Shown piece by piece: positions 51,005 to 59,589 of a DNA stretch of 64,000 nucleotides. This DNA is from Agromyces sp. ISL-38. GTDB lineage: Bacteria > Actinomycetota > Actinomycetes > Actinomycetales > Microbacteriaceae. A model generated the notes under the pieces. The model had not been told where the DNA came from. It ran no database searches and was given only the letters and a program-made list of their open reading frames with translations. The stretch's first letter is position 1; every line of letters starts with the position of its first letter. The stretch covers positions 124,001 to 188,000 of the forward strand of contig NZ_JAGGPF010000009.1 in assembly GCF_018613935.1 (NCBI RefSeq), written 5' to 3'. The translations under genes and the position numbers were made by a program.

Positions 51005-52113
51005 CCGCGTCGATCCGGCGGTTGTCGACGCGGCTCGTGCGCGTGTCGTTGCGGCGTCCGTGGGGGCCCGACGTCACCGACATCTCTCTCATCGAGGTCA
51101 TCGTCGAGGACTCGGCCGGCGACGTCGGCTACGGATTCTCGTGGACCCCCTCCATCGGCGCCGCGGCGGTGCAGGCGCACCTCGATCACGACATCGCCGG
51201 CTTCGCCGTCGGGCGCGACGCCGACGCCGAGTCGCTCTGGATCCCGCTCTGGCTCCACTTGCACGAGGGCGGTGGCGGCGGCATCACGACGATCGCGATG
51301 GCCGGGCTCGACCTCGCGCTCTGGGACCTCGCCGCGCGGCGGACCGGCGTCGGCATCACCGACCACCTCGGCCGCCGCCACGACGTCGCCGGCGTCTACG
51401 GCAGCGGCGTGAACCTGCACTATCCGCTCGACGAACTCGTCGCGCAAGCCGAGCGCTGGGTGGCCGCGGGCTTCGACGCCGTCAAGGTGAAGGTCGGCAG
51501 CCCGCTCCTCGACGACGACGTGCGGCGCATCGCGGCGGTCCGCGACGTGATCGGGGCCGACCGCGACCTCATGATCGACGCGAACCAGCGGTGGAGCCTC
51601 GACCAGGCCGAGCGCGCGCTCGACGCCCTCGCCCCGTTCGACCTGGCGTGGATCGAGGAACCACTGCGCGCCGACGACCTCGCCGCCCACGTCGCCCTCC
51701 GCGACCGCATCGAGGTGCCGATCGCGCTCGGCGAGAACCTGCACACGCGCTACCGGTTCGCCGAGTTCATCGACGCGGGCGTCGTCGATGTCGTGCAGCC
51801 GAACATCGTGCGCGTCGGCGGCATCACCCCGTTCCTCGCGATCGCGTCGCTCGCCGACGATCGCAGCGTGGACCTCGCGCCGCACCTGCTGCTCGAGCTC
51901 TCGGCCCAGCTCGCGCTCACCCTGCCGGGCGAGCACCTCGTCGAATCCGTCGAGGACGCCTCGTTCGCCGACCTCGGCGTGCTCGCGGCGACCTCGCCCG
52001 TCGCGGTCGACGGCACGCGAGTGCGCACGACGGGGCAGACTGGACTGGGCATCCGCTTCACCGATGACCGAGCGGATGCCGCGGCATCCGCTGATCCCAC
52101 GGAGGAATCATGA
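51001..52113 (+). CDS. Mandelate racemase/MLE-type sugar-acid dehydratase
   Basis: 370 residues, enolase superfamily. K162 and K164 (VKVKVG), metal ligands D193 (MIDANQRW), E219 (IEEP) and E245 (GENLHT), and a His at 295 (APHLLLEL) as general acid/base on the seventh strand. A KxK plus His pair is the mandelate-racemase/acid-sugar-dehydratase pattern. Predicted to dehydrate an aldarate or aldonate. GTG start at 51001 overlaps the preceding stop. Neighbours suggest galactarate/glucarate, but an aldonate cannot be excluded. Confidence 0.9.
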   Translation: MTASIRRLSTRLVRVSLRRPWGPDVTDISLIEVIVEDSAGDVGYGFSWTPSIGAAAVQAHLDHDIAGFAVGRDADAESLWIPLWLHLHEGGGGGITTIAMAGLDLALWDLAARRTGVGITDHLGRRHDVAGVYGSGVNLHYPLDELVAQAERWVAAGFDAVKVKVGSPLLDDDVRRIAAVRDVIGADRDLMIDANQRWSLDQAERALDALAPFDLAWIEEPLRADDLAAHVALRDRIEVPIALGENLHTRYRFAEFIDAGVVDVVQPNIVRVGGITPFLAIASLADDRSVDLAPHLLLELSAQLALTLPGEHLVESVEDASFADLGVLAATSPVAVDGTRVRTTGQTGLGIRFTDDRADAAASADPTEES

Positions 52114-53582
52114 CCACCACCGATACGGCCACCCGCGCCAGCCTCGACGAGGTCGCGGATGCCGCCCGCAGGGCCTTCGCCGTCACCGTGGCGTCGACCG
52201 CCGTCGAGCGTGCCGCGTGGCTCACCGGGGTCGCCGATGCCCTCGACGCGAACGGGCCCGAGCTCATCGCCCTCGCCGACGAGGAGTCCCACCTCGGCAC
52301 CGCCCGCCTGACGGGCGAGCTCGCCCGCACCACGTCTCAGCTGCGGCTCTTCGCGGAAGCCGTCGTCGAGGGCTCCTACCTCGAGGCCACCGTCGACCAC
52401 CCGAACTCCACCACGATCCCGCCGCGCCCCGACCTCCGCCGCATGCTCCGGCCGCTCGGTCCGGTCGCCGTCTTCAGCGCGTCGAACTTCCCGTTCGCCT
52501 TCTCGGTCGCCGGTGGCGACACCGCGTCGGCGCTCGCCGCCGGATGCCCCGTCATCGTGAAGGGGCACTCCGCGCATCGGCGGCTCTCCCGTCGCACGGC
52601 CGACGTCGTCGCCAGTGCACTCACCGCTGCGGGGGCACCCGATTGTGTGTTCGGCCTCGTCGAGGGCCGCGAGACGGGCGTCGCGCTCGTCCAGCATCCG
52701 TCGGTGCGCGCCGTGGGCTTCACCGGATCGCTGCACGGCGGACGCGCGCTCTTCGACCTCGCGTCGGGCCGGCCCGATCCCATCCCCTTCTACGGTGAGC
52801 TGAGCGCCGTGAACCCCGTGCTCATCACCACCGCCGCGCTCGACGCGCGCGCCGACGAGCTCGCCGCGGGACTCGCGGCATCCTTCACCCTCGGGGCCGG
52901 CCAGTTCTGCACGAACCCCGGTGTGGTGTTCGTGCCCGCAGGCACCGGCTTCGCCGAGCGCGTCGGCGAGGCGGTCGGCGCGACCGCTCCCGTGCCGATG
53001 CTCACCGACGGCATCGCGGCGGCGTTCGCCGATGGTCTCGCAGGCCTTGCCGCCCACGACGGCGTGACCGTCGTCGCGGGTGACGCGGCACAGCGACCGG
53101 GCACCGGATCGGCCGTCGTGCTCTCGACGACGACCGCCGCCGTGCTCGCCGACCCGTCGGCACTCCTCGCGGAGTGCTTCGGCCCGTCGACCCTCGTCGT
53201 CGAGTACGACCGCGTCGACGACGCGCTCGACGCGATCCGCGCCATCGGCGGCAGCCTCACGGCGACCGTGCACGCCGAGCCCGGCGAGGAGCTCGGCGGC
53301 ATCGTCGAGGTGCTCACCGAGATCGCCGGCCGCGTGCTCTTCGCCGGCTGGCCGACCGGTGTCGCCGTGAGTTGGGCGCAGCAGCATGGCGGCCCGTGGC
53401 CGTCGACGACGTCGATCCACACGTCGGTCGGCGTGACGGCCGTGCGCCGGTTCCTCCGGCCCGTCGCATACCAGGATGCGCCCGACGCCGTGCTGCCGCC
53501 CGAGCTTCGAGAGTCGAACCCGCTCGGCATCCCGCGTCGCGTCGACGGCGTGTTGCGATTGCCCGGTGCGCCGGTGAGCTGA
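52110..53582 (+). CDS. 2-Oxoglutarate semialdehyde dehydrogenase-like ALDH
   Basis: 490 residues. Catalytic C267 in GAGQFCTNPGVVF and general base E230 in FYGELSAVNPV; the GFTGSLHGGRALFD loop and SASNFPFAFSVAGGDTASALAAG are typical of the KGSADH group acting on 2-oxoglutarate semialdehyde. This is the last step of the oxidative sugar-acid pathway encoded by this operon. Its stop is followed by a 27-bp sequence repeated before the MFS gene at 55462, suggesting that gene once followed directly. Confidence 0.92.
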   Translation: MTTTDTATRASLDEVADAARRAFAVTVASTAVERAAWLTGVADALDANGPELIALADEESHLGTARLTGELARTTSQLRLFAEAVVEGSYLEATVDHPNSTTIPPRPDLRRMLRPLGPVAVFSASNFPFAFSVAGGDTASALAAGCPVIVKGHSAHRRLSRRTADVVASALTAAGAPDCVFGLVEGRETGVALVQHPSVRAVGFTGSLHGGRALFDLASGRPDPIPFYGELSAVNPVLITTAALDARADELAAGLAASFTLGAGQFCTNPGVVFVPAGTGFAERVGEAVGATAPVPMLTDGIAAAFADGLAGLAAHDGVTVVAGDAAQRPGTGSAVVLSTTTAAVLADPSALLAECFGPSTLVVEYDRVDDALDAIRAIGGSLTATVHAEPGEELGGIVEVLTEIAGRVLFAGWPTGVAVSWAQQHGGPWPSTTSIHTSVGVTAVRRFLRPVAYQDAPDAVLPPELRESNPLGIPRRVDGVLRLPGAPVS

Positions 53583-53599
53583 GTGGGCGTCGCGGCCTA
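53573..53599. repeat. 27-bp direct repeat, left copy
   Basis: Spans the ALDH stop codon. Identical over 27 bases to 55452-55478, and the similarity extends leftward with gaps for about 25 more bases. Confidence 0.93.
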
Positions 53600-53631
53600 A
53601 TCTGTAACGCTGCCGCAGGGGCGTTCGCGGC

Positions 53632-55232
53632 TCAGCCCGCGGCGCGGGTGAACGTGCCGAGTCCGTGCTCGTCGAGCAGCTCGATCTCGAGCGTGGACCC
53701 GTCGAACGTCGCCTGCGAGACGCTGCCGAGGGCTGCGTTCTCGCTGAACGGTTCGAAGACGAACACGTCGCCGTTCCAATGGTCGAGCGGCCAGACCACA
53801 GTGCCCGGGCCGACCGTGAGCTCGAGGGAATCACCCACCACGGTGACCCGTTCACGTAGTCCCCCGCGTACTCGGCGAGCGCGCGAGCCGGCGCGGCATC
53901 CGCGGGAGGTGACTCCCCGACGAGTTCTCCGGTAGGACCGGTCTCCGCGGTGAGAAGGGCCGTGTACAGCGCGAACCAGTCCTGGCGGATCTCCCCGAAT
54001 TGGGCGAGATCCATGAAGCGAGCGGCGACGGCCTCGCTGGTGCCGTCGGCGGAGCCGTTCGCGAGGGCGATGATGCCGAGCCCTGCTTCCGGGAGCAGGC
54101 TGAACGTCGTGCCGGCACCCAGATAGAAGGCGCCCGAATGAGTGACCGAGGCGAGGCCTCCCGCTGTCGACCCCACATTGAAGCCGTACCCGTAGAACCC
54201 GGAGCGCTGGTACCCGAGCGCCGCAGGGCCCGAGACCGACTGGGCGGTGATCGCCGGAACGAGCGCCTCGGGGCTCACGACGTCGTTCGCCTCGCCGCCG
54301 GGCCCGGAAGCACTGAGGACCATCGACATCCACGCCGCCATGTCGGTGACGCTCGAGCTCACACCACCGGCCGGCGACTGCGCGTCGGGCTGACGTTGGC
54401 TGGGAGTCACGACCCATTCGTCGTCGTCGAGGATGTGGCCGTCGGCGCGGTTCCCCTCCGCCATGAAGTCGTCGAACCGGGAACTCGTCGAGCTCATGCC
54501 CAGCGGCTCGTACAGCACCTCCTGAGACAGGTCGGCCCAGTCGACCCCCGCGGCTCGAGCGACGGATTCCGCGGCCGCGGTGATGTCGAAGTTGCCGTAC
54601 GCGTACGTCGAGCGGAACGGCGACAGCGGCGTGTACCGGAGTCGCTGCAGCACCTCACCGCGGTCGTACCCCAGGTCTTCGAGCTCGTCACCCGCATGCA
54701 TGAAGAGCCCCGAGCGGTGCGCGTACAGGTCGCCGATCGTCACATGCTCGGTGACCCATGGGTCGGCGAGGGCGAATTCCGGCAGGTGCAGTGCGACCGG
54801 AGTGTCCCAGTCGACGACGCCCTCGGTCACCTCGTGCGCGACGACGGTCGCACCGACCGACTTCGACACCGACGCGAGCTGGAACACGGTGTCGGGGTCG
54901 ACGGGCTCTCCGCTGTCGATGTTGCGCACACCGAATCCCTCTGAGTAGATGAGCTTGCCGCCGTACACGACCGCGACGGCGAGTCCCGGCATGCCGGTCT
55001 CATCCATGAGTTGCTCGATCGAGGCGGGGAGCGCTGCGACCGCCGCCTCGACGCGTTCGTCGGTGACCGTCGCGACGGCGTCGGCCGGCGGGTTGCCGTA
55101 TCCCGGCCTCTCGGTCGACAGGGGTGGCGTGGTCGGGGTGGAAGGCTCCCCCGCGCCGAAGGTGCATCCGCTCACTGCGGTCATGGCCGCCACGACGCCT
55201 GCCGCAGCGATGCACATTCTCGTACGTCGCAT
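53632..55232 (-). pseudogene. Frameshifted serine hydrolase (beta-lactamase/class C family) lipoprotein
   Basis: The lipoprotein signal ends VSGC, then the serine beta-lactamase-like domain has SxxK in LASVSKSV, YxN in YAYGNFD and the HxG-like THSGAF. The frame runs from ATG 55232 (GGAG upstream) to AEYAGDYVN at about 53855. The C-terminal DUF3471-like domain (RVTVVGDSLELTV to FTRAAG and a stop at 53632) continues in another frame. One extra base, or two fewer, between 53848 and 53858 would restore a protein of about 530 residues. Either a recent frameshift or a sequencing error. The gene lies antisense in a segment bounded by direct repeats. Confidence 0.75.
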
Positions 55233-55451
55233 CCGATGCTCCGCCCCCCGCGCGGCCTGGCCGCGACGACGACAGGATAATCCCAACGGACGCCGCCCGC
55301 CCGCCCCAGTTCGCGGGAGATGCGTCATCGCGACGACGCGACGACGCGACGACGCGAAGACCGTGACAGGATCGCGGTGTGGCCGACCGACTGATCCTCC
55401 TCGATACCGCCTCCTCTCTTTCACGCCTTCGACGGCGTGCCCTGGTGCGCA
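55233..55451. other. Non-coding part of the inserted segment
   Basis: Between the hydrolase start and the right-hand direct repeat. Includes a short tandem of CGACGACG (55333-55357). The last 25 bases (GACGGCGTG...CCCTGGTGCGCA) resemble the 3' end of the ALDH gene. No promoter recognised. Confidence 0.55.
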
Positions 55452-55478
55452 GGTGAGCTGAGTGGGCGTCGCGGCCTA
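55452..55478. repeat. 27-bp direct repeat, right copy
   Basis: Contains the GTG start of the MFS gene (55462). Identical to 53573-53599. Confidence 0.93.
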
Positions 55479-56634
55479 CCTCACCGCGGCCACGCCGCCG
55501 CGACTGGCGGTCGGCGGCATCATCGTGGCCATCCCCGTGCTCGCAGTCGAGCAGCTCGGCGACGTCGCGCTCGGCGGCCTGCTCGTGGCCGCCGCGCTGG
55601 GGCCGAGCATCGTCGCCGCGCCCATCGTGGGCGCGGTGCTCGATCGCACGCGCCGGCCGGGAGCGCTCATGGCGGGGGCTGGCCTCGTGACTGCCGCGGC
55701 GTTCACGGTCGCCGCGTTCCTCGGCGACGTGCCCGCATGTGTGGTCGCGCTCGCCCTCATCGTCGCCGGCGTCGCAACGCCGTTCCTGATGGGCGGCCTG
55801 TCGAGCTTCGTGACCGAAGGGATCCCAGAGGAACGGAGGGCCTACGCCATCGACGCGCTGGCCTACAACCTCGGAGCGGTGGCCGGACCGGCCACCGTCG
55901 CGGCGGCGGCAGCCCTCGGCTCCGCCCGGCTCGCAACGCTGCTCATGGCGGGAAGCGCGTTGCTCGGCGCGGTCGGTACGCTCCCGCTGCGACTCCGCCC
56001 GCTCGCCGGCGAGCCGCACGGCTCGATGCTCGCCACGATGGCCGCGGGCTTCCGTCATATCGCGACGCATCGGCCGCTCGCCGTCATCACCGCGAGCGGC
56101 ACCGTCAGCCAGTTCGGCGCGGGCGGCCTCGCGATCGCCGCGGTCGCGCTCTCGGTCGAGCGCAGCAGCGGTGCGGGCGCGGGAGCCGTCATCGTGACGG
56201 CCTTCGCGGTGGGCGGCCTGCTCGGCGCGCTCGCGAACTCGGCGTATCCCGCGCGGCTCCGGCCCGAGCTCGTCATGGGCGCCGGCTTTGCCGCCACCGG
56301 GGCGTTCACCGTGCTCGCCGCCCTCGATCTCGGCACGGAATGGACGATCGCCGCCATCGGGATCTCCGGGCTGTTCACGGCGTCGAGCGCGGCGGCGATG
56401 CTGCTCCTCCGCAAGCAGCAGAGCCCGCCGTCGCTCCGATCGCAGGTGTTCACCGTGGGCGCGGGGCTGCGCGCCGCCGCAGCCGCGGCGGGTGCCGCGG
56501 TGGCGGGCCTGTCGGCCGGCATCGGCGCCGAGGCGCTCATCATCGCCATCGGTGCGGTCTGGATCGTCTCGGGGGCGATGCTCGTCGCCTACCCGAGGGG
56601 CGCTCCCGCGATCGACGGCCCGGTGGTTGAGTAG
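55462..56634 (+). CDS. MFS transporter
   Basis: 390 residues, 11-12 predicted spans, related to the MFS_1/MFS_3 efflux-like group (VGAVLDRTRRPGALMAGAG is motif A-like; GIPEERRAYAIDALAYNLGAVAGP is the central TM5 region). GTG start at 55462, with AGGTGAGCTGA as a plausible SD. The start lies inside a 27-bp repeat shared with the end of the ALDH gene, so it was probably once the fifth gene of the sugar-acid operon. The last codons and TAG stop (56632-56634) come from a palindromic repeat. Substrate unknown. Confidence 0.88.
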   Translation: MGVAAYLTAATPPRLAVGGIIVAIPVLAVEQLGDVALGGLLVAAALGPSIVAAPIVGAVLDRTRRPGALMAGAGLVTAAAFTVAAFLGDVPACVVALALIVAGVATPFLMGGLSSFVTEGIPEERRAYAIDALAYNLGAVAGPATVAAAAALGSARLATLLMAGSALLGAVGTLPLRLRPLAGEPHGSMLATMAAGFRHIATHRPLAVITASGTVSQFGAGGLAIAAVALSVERSSGAGAGAVIVTAFAVGGLLGALANSAYPARLRPELVMGAGFAATGAFTVLAALDLGTEWTIAAIGISGLFTASSAAAMLLLRKQQSPPSLRSQVFTVGAGLRAAAAAAGAAVAGLSAGIGAEALIIAIGAVWIVSGAMLVAYPRGAPAIDGPVVE

Positions 56635-56668
56635 CGCCCGGCGCAGCCGGACGCGTATCGAAACCACC
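56622..56668. repeat. 47-bp palindromic repeat, third copy of the GGTGGTT family
   Basis: Ends GGTGGTTGAGTAG / TATCGAAACCACC, with centre CGCCCGGCGCAGCCGGACGC. Relative of the 41-bp copies at 6876 and 6921. Supplies the stop codon of the MFS gene. Confidence 0.9.
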
Positions 56669-56678
56669 CTGCCCCGCC

Positions 56679-58004
56679 CTACACCCCCAGCTCGAGCTCC
56701 GAGATCAGCACCGGCTGCCCGGTCGCGAGCGAGAGGTTGCCGGCGATGCCCACCGAGACGGCCTTCACACCGTCGGCGTAGCCGGCGACACGGCCGAGCG
56801 GCGCGTCATCCGTCACCCGGTGGAAGAGGTGGTCGAGCAGGTAGGCGTCGCCGCCGCCGTGGCTGCCGATGCCATCGGGGATCGGTACGACCTGCGCGCC
56901 CTCCCAGTGCCGCTGCAGCACGAGCCGCTCGGAGTCGGGCCGCACCTCGTCTTCGGGCGAGTACCCCGGATGCATGCTCGGGTCGATCACCACGCGGCCG
57001 TCGTCGCCGATGAGCACGGCGCCCCGCTCGACGACCTCGAGCTCGGCGCGCCCTTCGGTGCCATTCACGGTGACGCGGTAGCCCTCCCATGGCGCGTGCG
57101 CGTTCAGCGAGTAGCTCATCGTCGCGCCGGAGTCGTAGTCGACGATCGCGGCGAGGTTGTCTTCGATCGTGATGCCCTGATCGAACACGTCGCGGTCGCG
57201 GAGGTAGCCGTCGTGGTGTTCGTTGTCGAGGTAGAGCTCCTTCATGCGGGCGTCGGCCTCGAGGTCGAGCGCGAAGGGGTCGCCGGTGACCCCGGTGCCG
57301 CGCGCAGGACGCTCGCCGAGCCCGCGGGCGGCCGCATTCTCGGCACCGTAGAAGCGCAGCCCGCCGCTCGCGAAGACGCGAGTGGGCGCCGCCTGGATCC
57401 ACCAGTTGACGAGGTCGAAGTGATGCGAGGCCTTGTGGATGAAGAGGCCGCCCGAGTTGGCCTTGTCGCGGTGCCAGCGGCGGAAGTAGTCGGCGCCGTG
57501 CACCGTGTCGAGCGCCCACTCGAAGTGCACGCTCGTCACCTCGCCGATCGACCCGTCGGCGATGACGCGGCGCAGCGAGCTGTTGCGCGGGCTGTACCGG
57601 TAGTTGAACGTGGTGATGACCTCTCGGCCGGTCTCGGCGATGGCCTCGCCGATGCGCCGCACGCTCTCGGCGTCGATCGTGAGCGGCTTCTCGACGACCA
57701 CGTCGGCGCCGGCTCGGAGTGAGCGCACGACGAGGTCGGCGTGCGTGTAGTCGGGCGTCGTCACGATCACGCGGTCGAGGCGTTCGTCGCGGATCATCCG
57801 TTCCAGGTCTTCGGGCCGGTATCGATCGGGCAGCGGATGCCCCGCCGCGGCGATCTCCCGCTCGTACACGTCGAGACGGCCCGGGTTCACATCGCTCCAC
57901 GCCACGAGGCTCGCGACGTCGGCGTGATCGCCGATGAGCGCACCGACATACATTCCCGCTCGACTCCCCGTGCCGATGAGTCCGTACCGTTCCTGCTGCG
58001 CCAT
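56679..58004 (-). CDS. Gfo/Idh/MocA family oxidoreductase
   Basis: 441 residues, longer than the usual 340-390. Rossmann motif YGLIGTGSRAGMYVGALIGD, then VVVEKPLTIDAESVRR (EKP), and catalytic GGLFIHKASHHFDLVNWWI with a Lys/His pair. The longer C-terminal domain is of the type acting on glycosides or amino sugars. ATG 58004 with GGAGCAGG upstream. A GAGAAAGCGCTTCCC operator lies 27 bases before the start. Divergent from the LacI gene at 58233. Confidence 0.92.
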   Translation of the reverse strand: MAQQERYGLIGTGSRAGMYVGALIGDHADVASLVAWSDVNPGRLDVYEREIAAAGHPLPDRYRPEDLERMIRDERLDRVIVTTPDYTHADLVVRSLRAGADVVVEKPLTIDAESVRRIGEAIAETGREVITTFNYRYSPRNSSLRRVIADGSIGEVTSVHFEWALDTVHGADYFRRWHRDKANSGGLFIHKASHHFDLVNWWIQAAPTRVFASGGLRFYGAENAAARGLGERPARGTGVTGDPFALDLEADARMKELYLDNEHHDGYLRDRDVFDQGITIEDNLAAIVDYDSGATMSYSLNAHAPWEGYRVTVNGTEGRAELEVVERGAVLIGDDGRVVIDPSMHPGYSPEDEVRPDSERLVLQRHWEGAQVVPIPDGIGSHGGGDAYLLDHLFHRVTDDAPLGRVAGYADGVKAVSVGIAGNLSLATGQPVLISELELGV

Positions 58005-58030
58005 CGCCTGCTCCGCTCGGGTCTCTTGGT

Positions 58031-58045
58031 GAGAAAGCGCTTCCC
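58031..58045. promoter_or_regulatory. LacI-type operator GAGAAAGCGCTTCCC
   Basis: In the leader of the 58004 Gfo/Idh gene; member of the eight-site family. Confidence 0.82.
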
Positions 58046-58076
58046 GCGAAGCATCCCATTCACCGGGGTCTCGCGG

Positions 58077-58103
58077 TAGAATCAAACGAGAAAGCGCTAT
58101 CTC
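58077..58103 (+). promoter_or_regulatory. LacI-gene promoter with operator GAGAAAGCGCTATCTC
   Basis: -10 TAGAAT (58077-58082), with the operator at 58088-58103 over the expected start. The leader to the TTG start is about 140 bases. -35 not convincing. Confidence 0.65.
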
Positions 58104-58232
58104 GGTTCATGCCCAGTTCTACCAGCAAAGGGCCGCGGCGGCCAAACCGCCGGGCCGCGGAACGAGCCGCCCGGTAGAGTCGGAACGCGCGAGCGGTGCG
58201 CACAACGCCGCTCGGAAACGCAGGAGGAACCG

Positions 58233-59285
58233 TTGACGGAGACCGGGATCGGCACGGGCCGGAGCACTCCGGCGACCCTGCACGACGTCGCGCGCGAGGC
58301 GGGCGTCTCGCTCGCCACGGCATCGCGCTCGCTCAACGGCAGCACGCGCAAGGTGAACGACGAGTACCGCCAGCGCGTGCTGGCCGCTGCGGCTCGCCTC
58401 GACTACTCCCCCAACCTCTCGGCGCAGGCCGTCGCCAGGGGCACGACGACGACCGTCGCGCTCCTCGTCGCCGACATCGCCGACCCCTACTTCTCCTCGA
58501 TCGCCGCGGGCGTGGTAGCCGAAGCCGACCAGGAGCGGCTCATCGTCACCATGGCGGCCACCGAGCGCGACCCCGAGCGCGAGCTCGAACTCGTGCGCAC
58601 CCTCCGCGGTCAGCGACCCCGCGTCATGATCCTCGCGGGCTCGCGCCCGACGAGCGATCCCACCGAGGGGGCGCTCGGTGAGGAGCTCGCCGCCTACGAG
58701 CGCTCGGGCGGGCGGGTCGTGCTCATCAGCCGCAACGAGTTCGATTTCCGCACGGTCATCGTCGAGAACACTGCCGGAGCCGACGCGCTCGCCCGCGAAC
58801 TCGTCGGCATCGGCTATCGCCGATTCGCCGTCATCACAGGTGGCGAGGGCCTCCGCACCGCGGCCGACCGCGTCGATGGGTTCCGCGCCGGCCTCGCTGC
58901 GGCGGGCGGCACGCTCGACGACGAGCACGTGGTGCGCGCGGCGTTCACGCGCGACGGCGGCTACGACGGCATGCGCCAGCTCATCGAATCGGGCCTCGAC
59001 GGCATCGAGCTCGTCTTCGCGGCCAACGACGTCATGGCGGTCGGCGCGCTCTCGGCGGTCCGCGACGCGGGCCTCGTGCCGGGCACGGATGTCGCGGTGG
59101 CCGGTTTCGACGACATCCCCACGGTGCGCGACGTCACGCCGGCCCTCACGACCGTGCGAGTGCCGCTCGAGGAGCTCGGGCGCCGCGCGCTCCGGCTCGC
59201 CCTCGGCGACGAGTCCGCCTCGAGCGAGGGCGCGGTGCGCACCGAGGTCGTGCTGCGGGCGAGTACACCCGCGCGCATCGCCTAA
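58233..59285 (+). CDS. LacI family repressor (TTG start)
   Basis: 350 residues. HTH ATLHDVAREAGVSLATASRSLNG and hinge YSPNLSAQAVARG; the sensor domain ends RTEVVLRASTPARIA. The start is TTG at 58233: AGGAGG ends 5 bases before it, and no ATG or GTG is available between this SD and the HTH. Likely autoregulated through the operator at 58088. Candidate regulator of the flanking Gfo/Idh genes and of the operon at 59590, whose promoter carries a matching box. Confidence 0.92.
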   Translation: MTETGIGTGRSTPATLHDVAREAGVSLATASRSLNGSTRKVNDEYRQRVLAAAARLDYSPNLSAQAVARGTTTTVALLVADIADPYFSSIAAGVVAEADQERLIVTMAATERDPERELELVRTLRGQRPRVMILAGSRPTSDPTEGALGEELAAYERSGGRVVLISRNEFDFRTVIVENTAGADALARELVGIGYRRFAVITGGEGLRTAADRVDGFRAGLAAAGGTLDDEHVVRAAFTRDGGYDGMRQLIESGLDGIELVFAANDVMAVGALSAVRDAGLVPGTDVAVAGFDDIPTVRDVTPALTTVRVPLEELGRRALRLALGDESASSEGAVRTEVVLRASTPARIA

Positions 59286-59333
59286 CTCGGCGCCTCGAGC
59301 ACCCCCGCATAGCGCACAGCTCGGCGCCTCGAG
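59286..59333. repeat. Direct repeat CTCGGCGCCTCGAG
   Basis: Two copies at 59286-59299 and 59320-59333 (34-bp period), each followed by NACCC, directly after the LacI stop codon. Confidence 0.8.
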
Positions 59334-59388
59334 TACCCGCACTTCGCGCCCCGCGACCGCGATCACCCCGCACATCCCGCTTTCTTCG

Positions 59389-59449
59389 ATCGAGTGGGCA
59401 GAGTTGGTCGAACCCCAGTGCGGTTCACGACCATGTTCGCCCACTCGAT
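59389..59449 (+). terminator. Large inverted repeat downstream of the LacI gene
   Basis: ATCGAGTGGGC (59389-59399) / GCCCACTCGAT (59439-59449), with inner GGTCG/CGACC and GAACC/GGTTC pairs. It could terminate the LacI transcript or be another palindromic repeat; no T-run follows. Confidence 0.5.
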
Positions 59450-59485
59450 GAGTCAGGCAGCGTCCGCGCGAGCGCACTCACGACG

Positions 59486-59513
59486 CAGGGTGTTGCGAAA
59501 TCGCAGCACCCTG
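59486..59513. promoter_or_regulatory. 28-bp palindrome over the -35 region of the 59590 operon
   Basis: CAGGGTG-T-TGCG-AAAT-CGCA-G-CACCCTG, symmetric except one T/G pair. Overlaps the -35 TTGCGA and is unrelated to the LacI boxes. Confidence 0.65.
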
Positions 59514-59540
59514 TCCTACACTTCGGGTAAACGCTTTCCC
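59493..59540 (+). promoter_or_regulatory. Promoter and LacI-type operator of the 59590 operon
   Basis: -35 TTGCGA (59493-59498), 18-base spacer and -10 TACACT (59517-59522), then GGGTAAACGCTTTCCC (59525-59540). Confidence 0.75.
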
Positions 59541-59589
59541 GCAGCGGGCACGGCTCTCGCCGCCCGCTCCCGGCTGAACAGGAACCAAC

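Noticed and set aside
51750..53631. Continuation of the serine hydrolase frame to a 1224-residue protein
   Set aside because: After about 53850 the frame is antisense noise running through the ALDH and dehydratase genes; the true domain continues in another frame.
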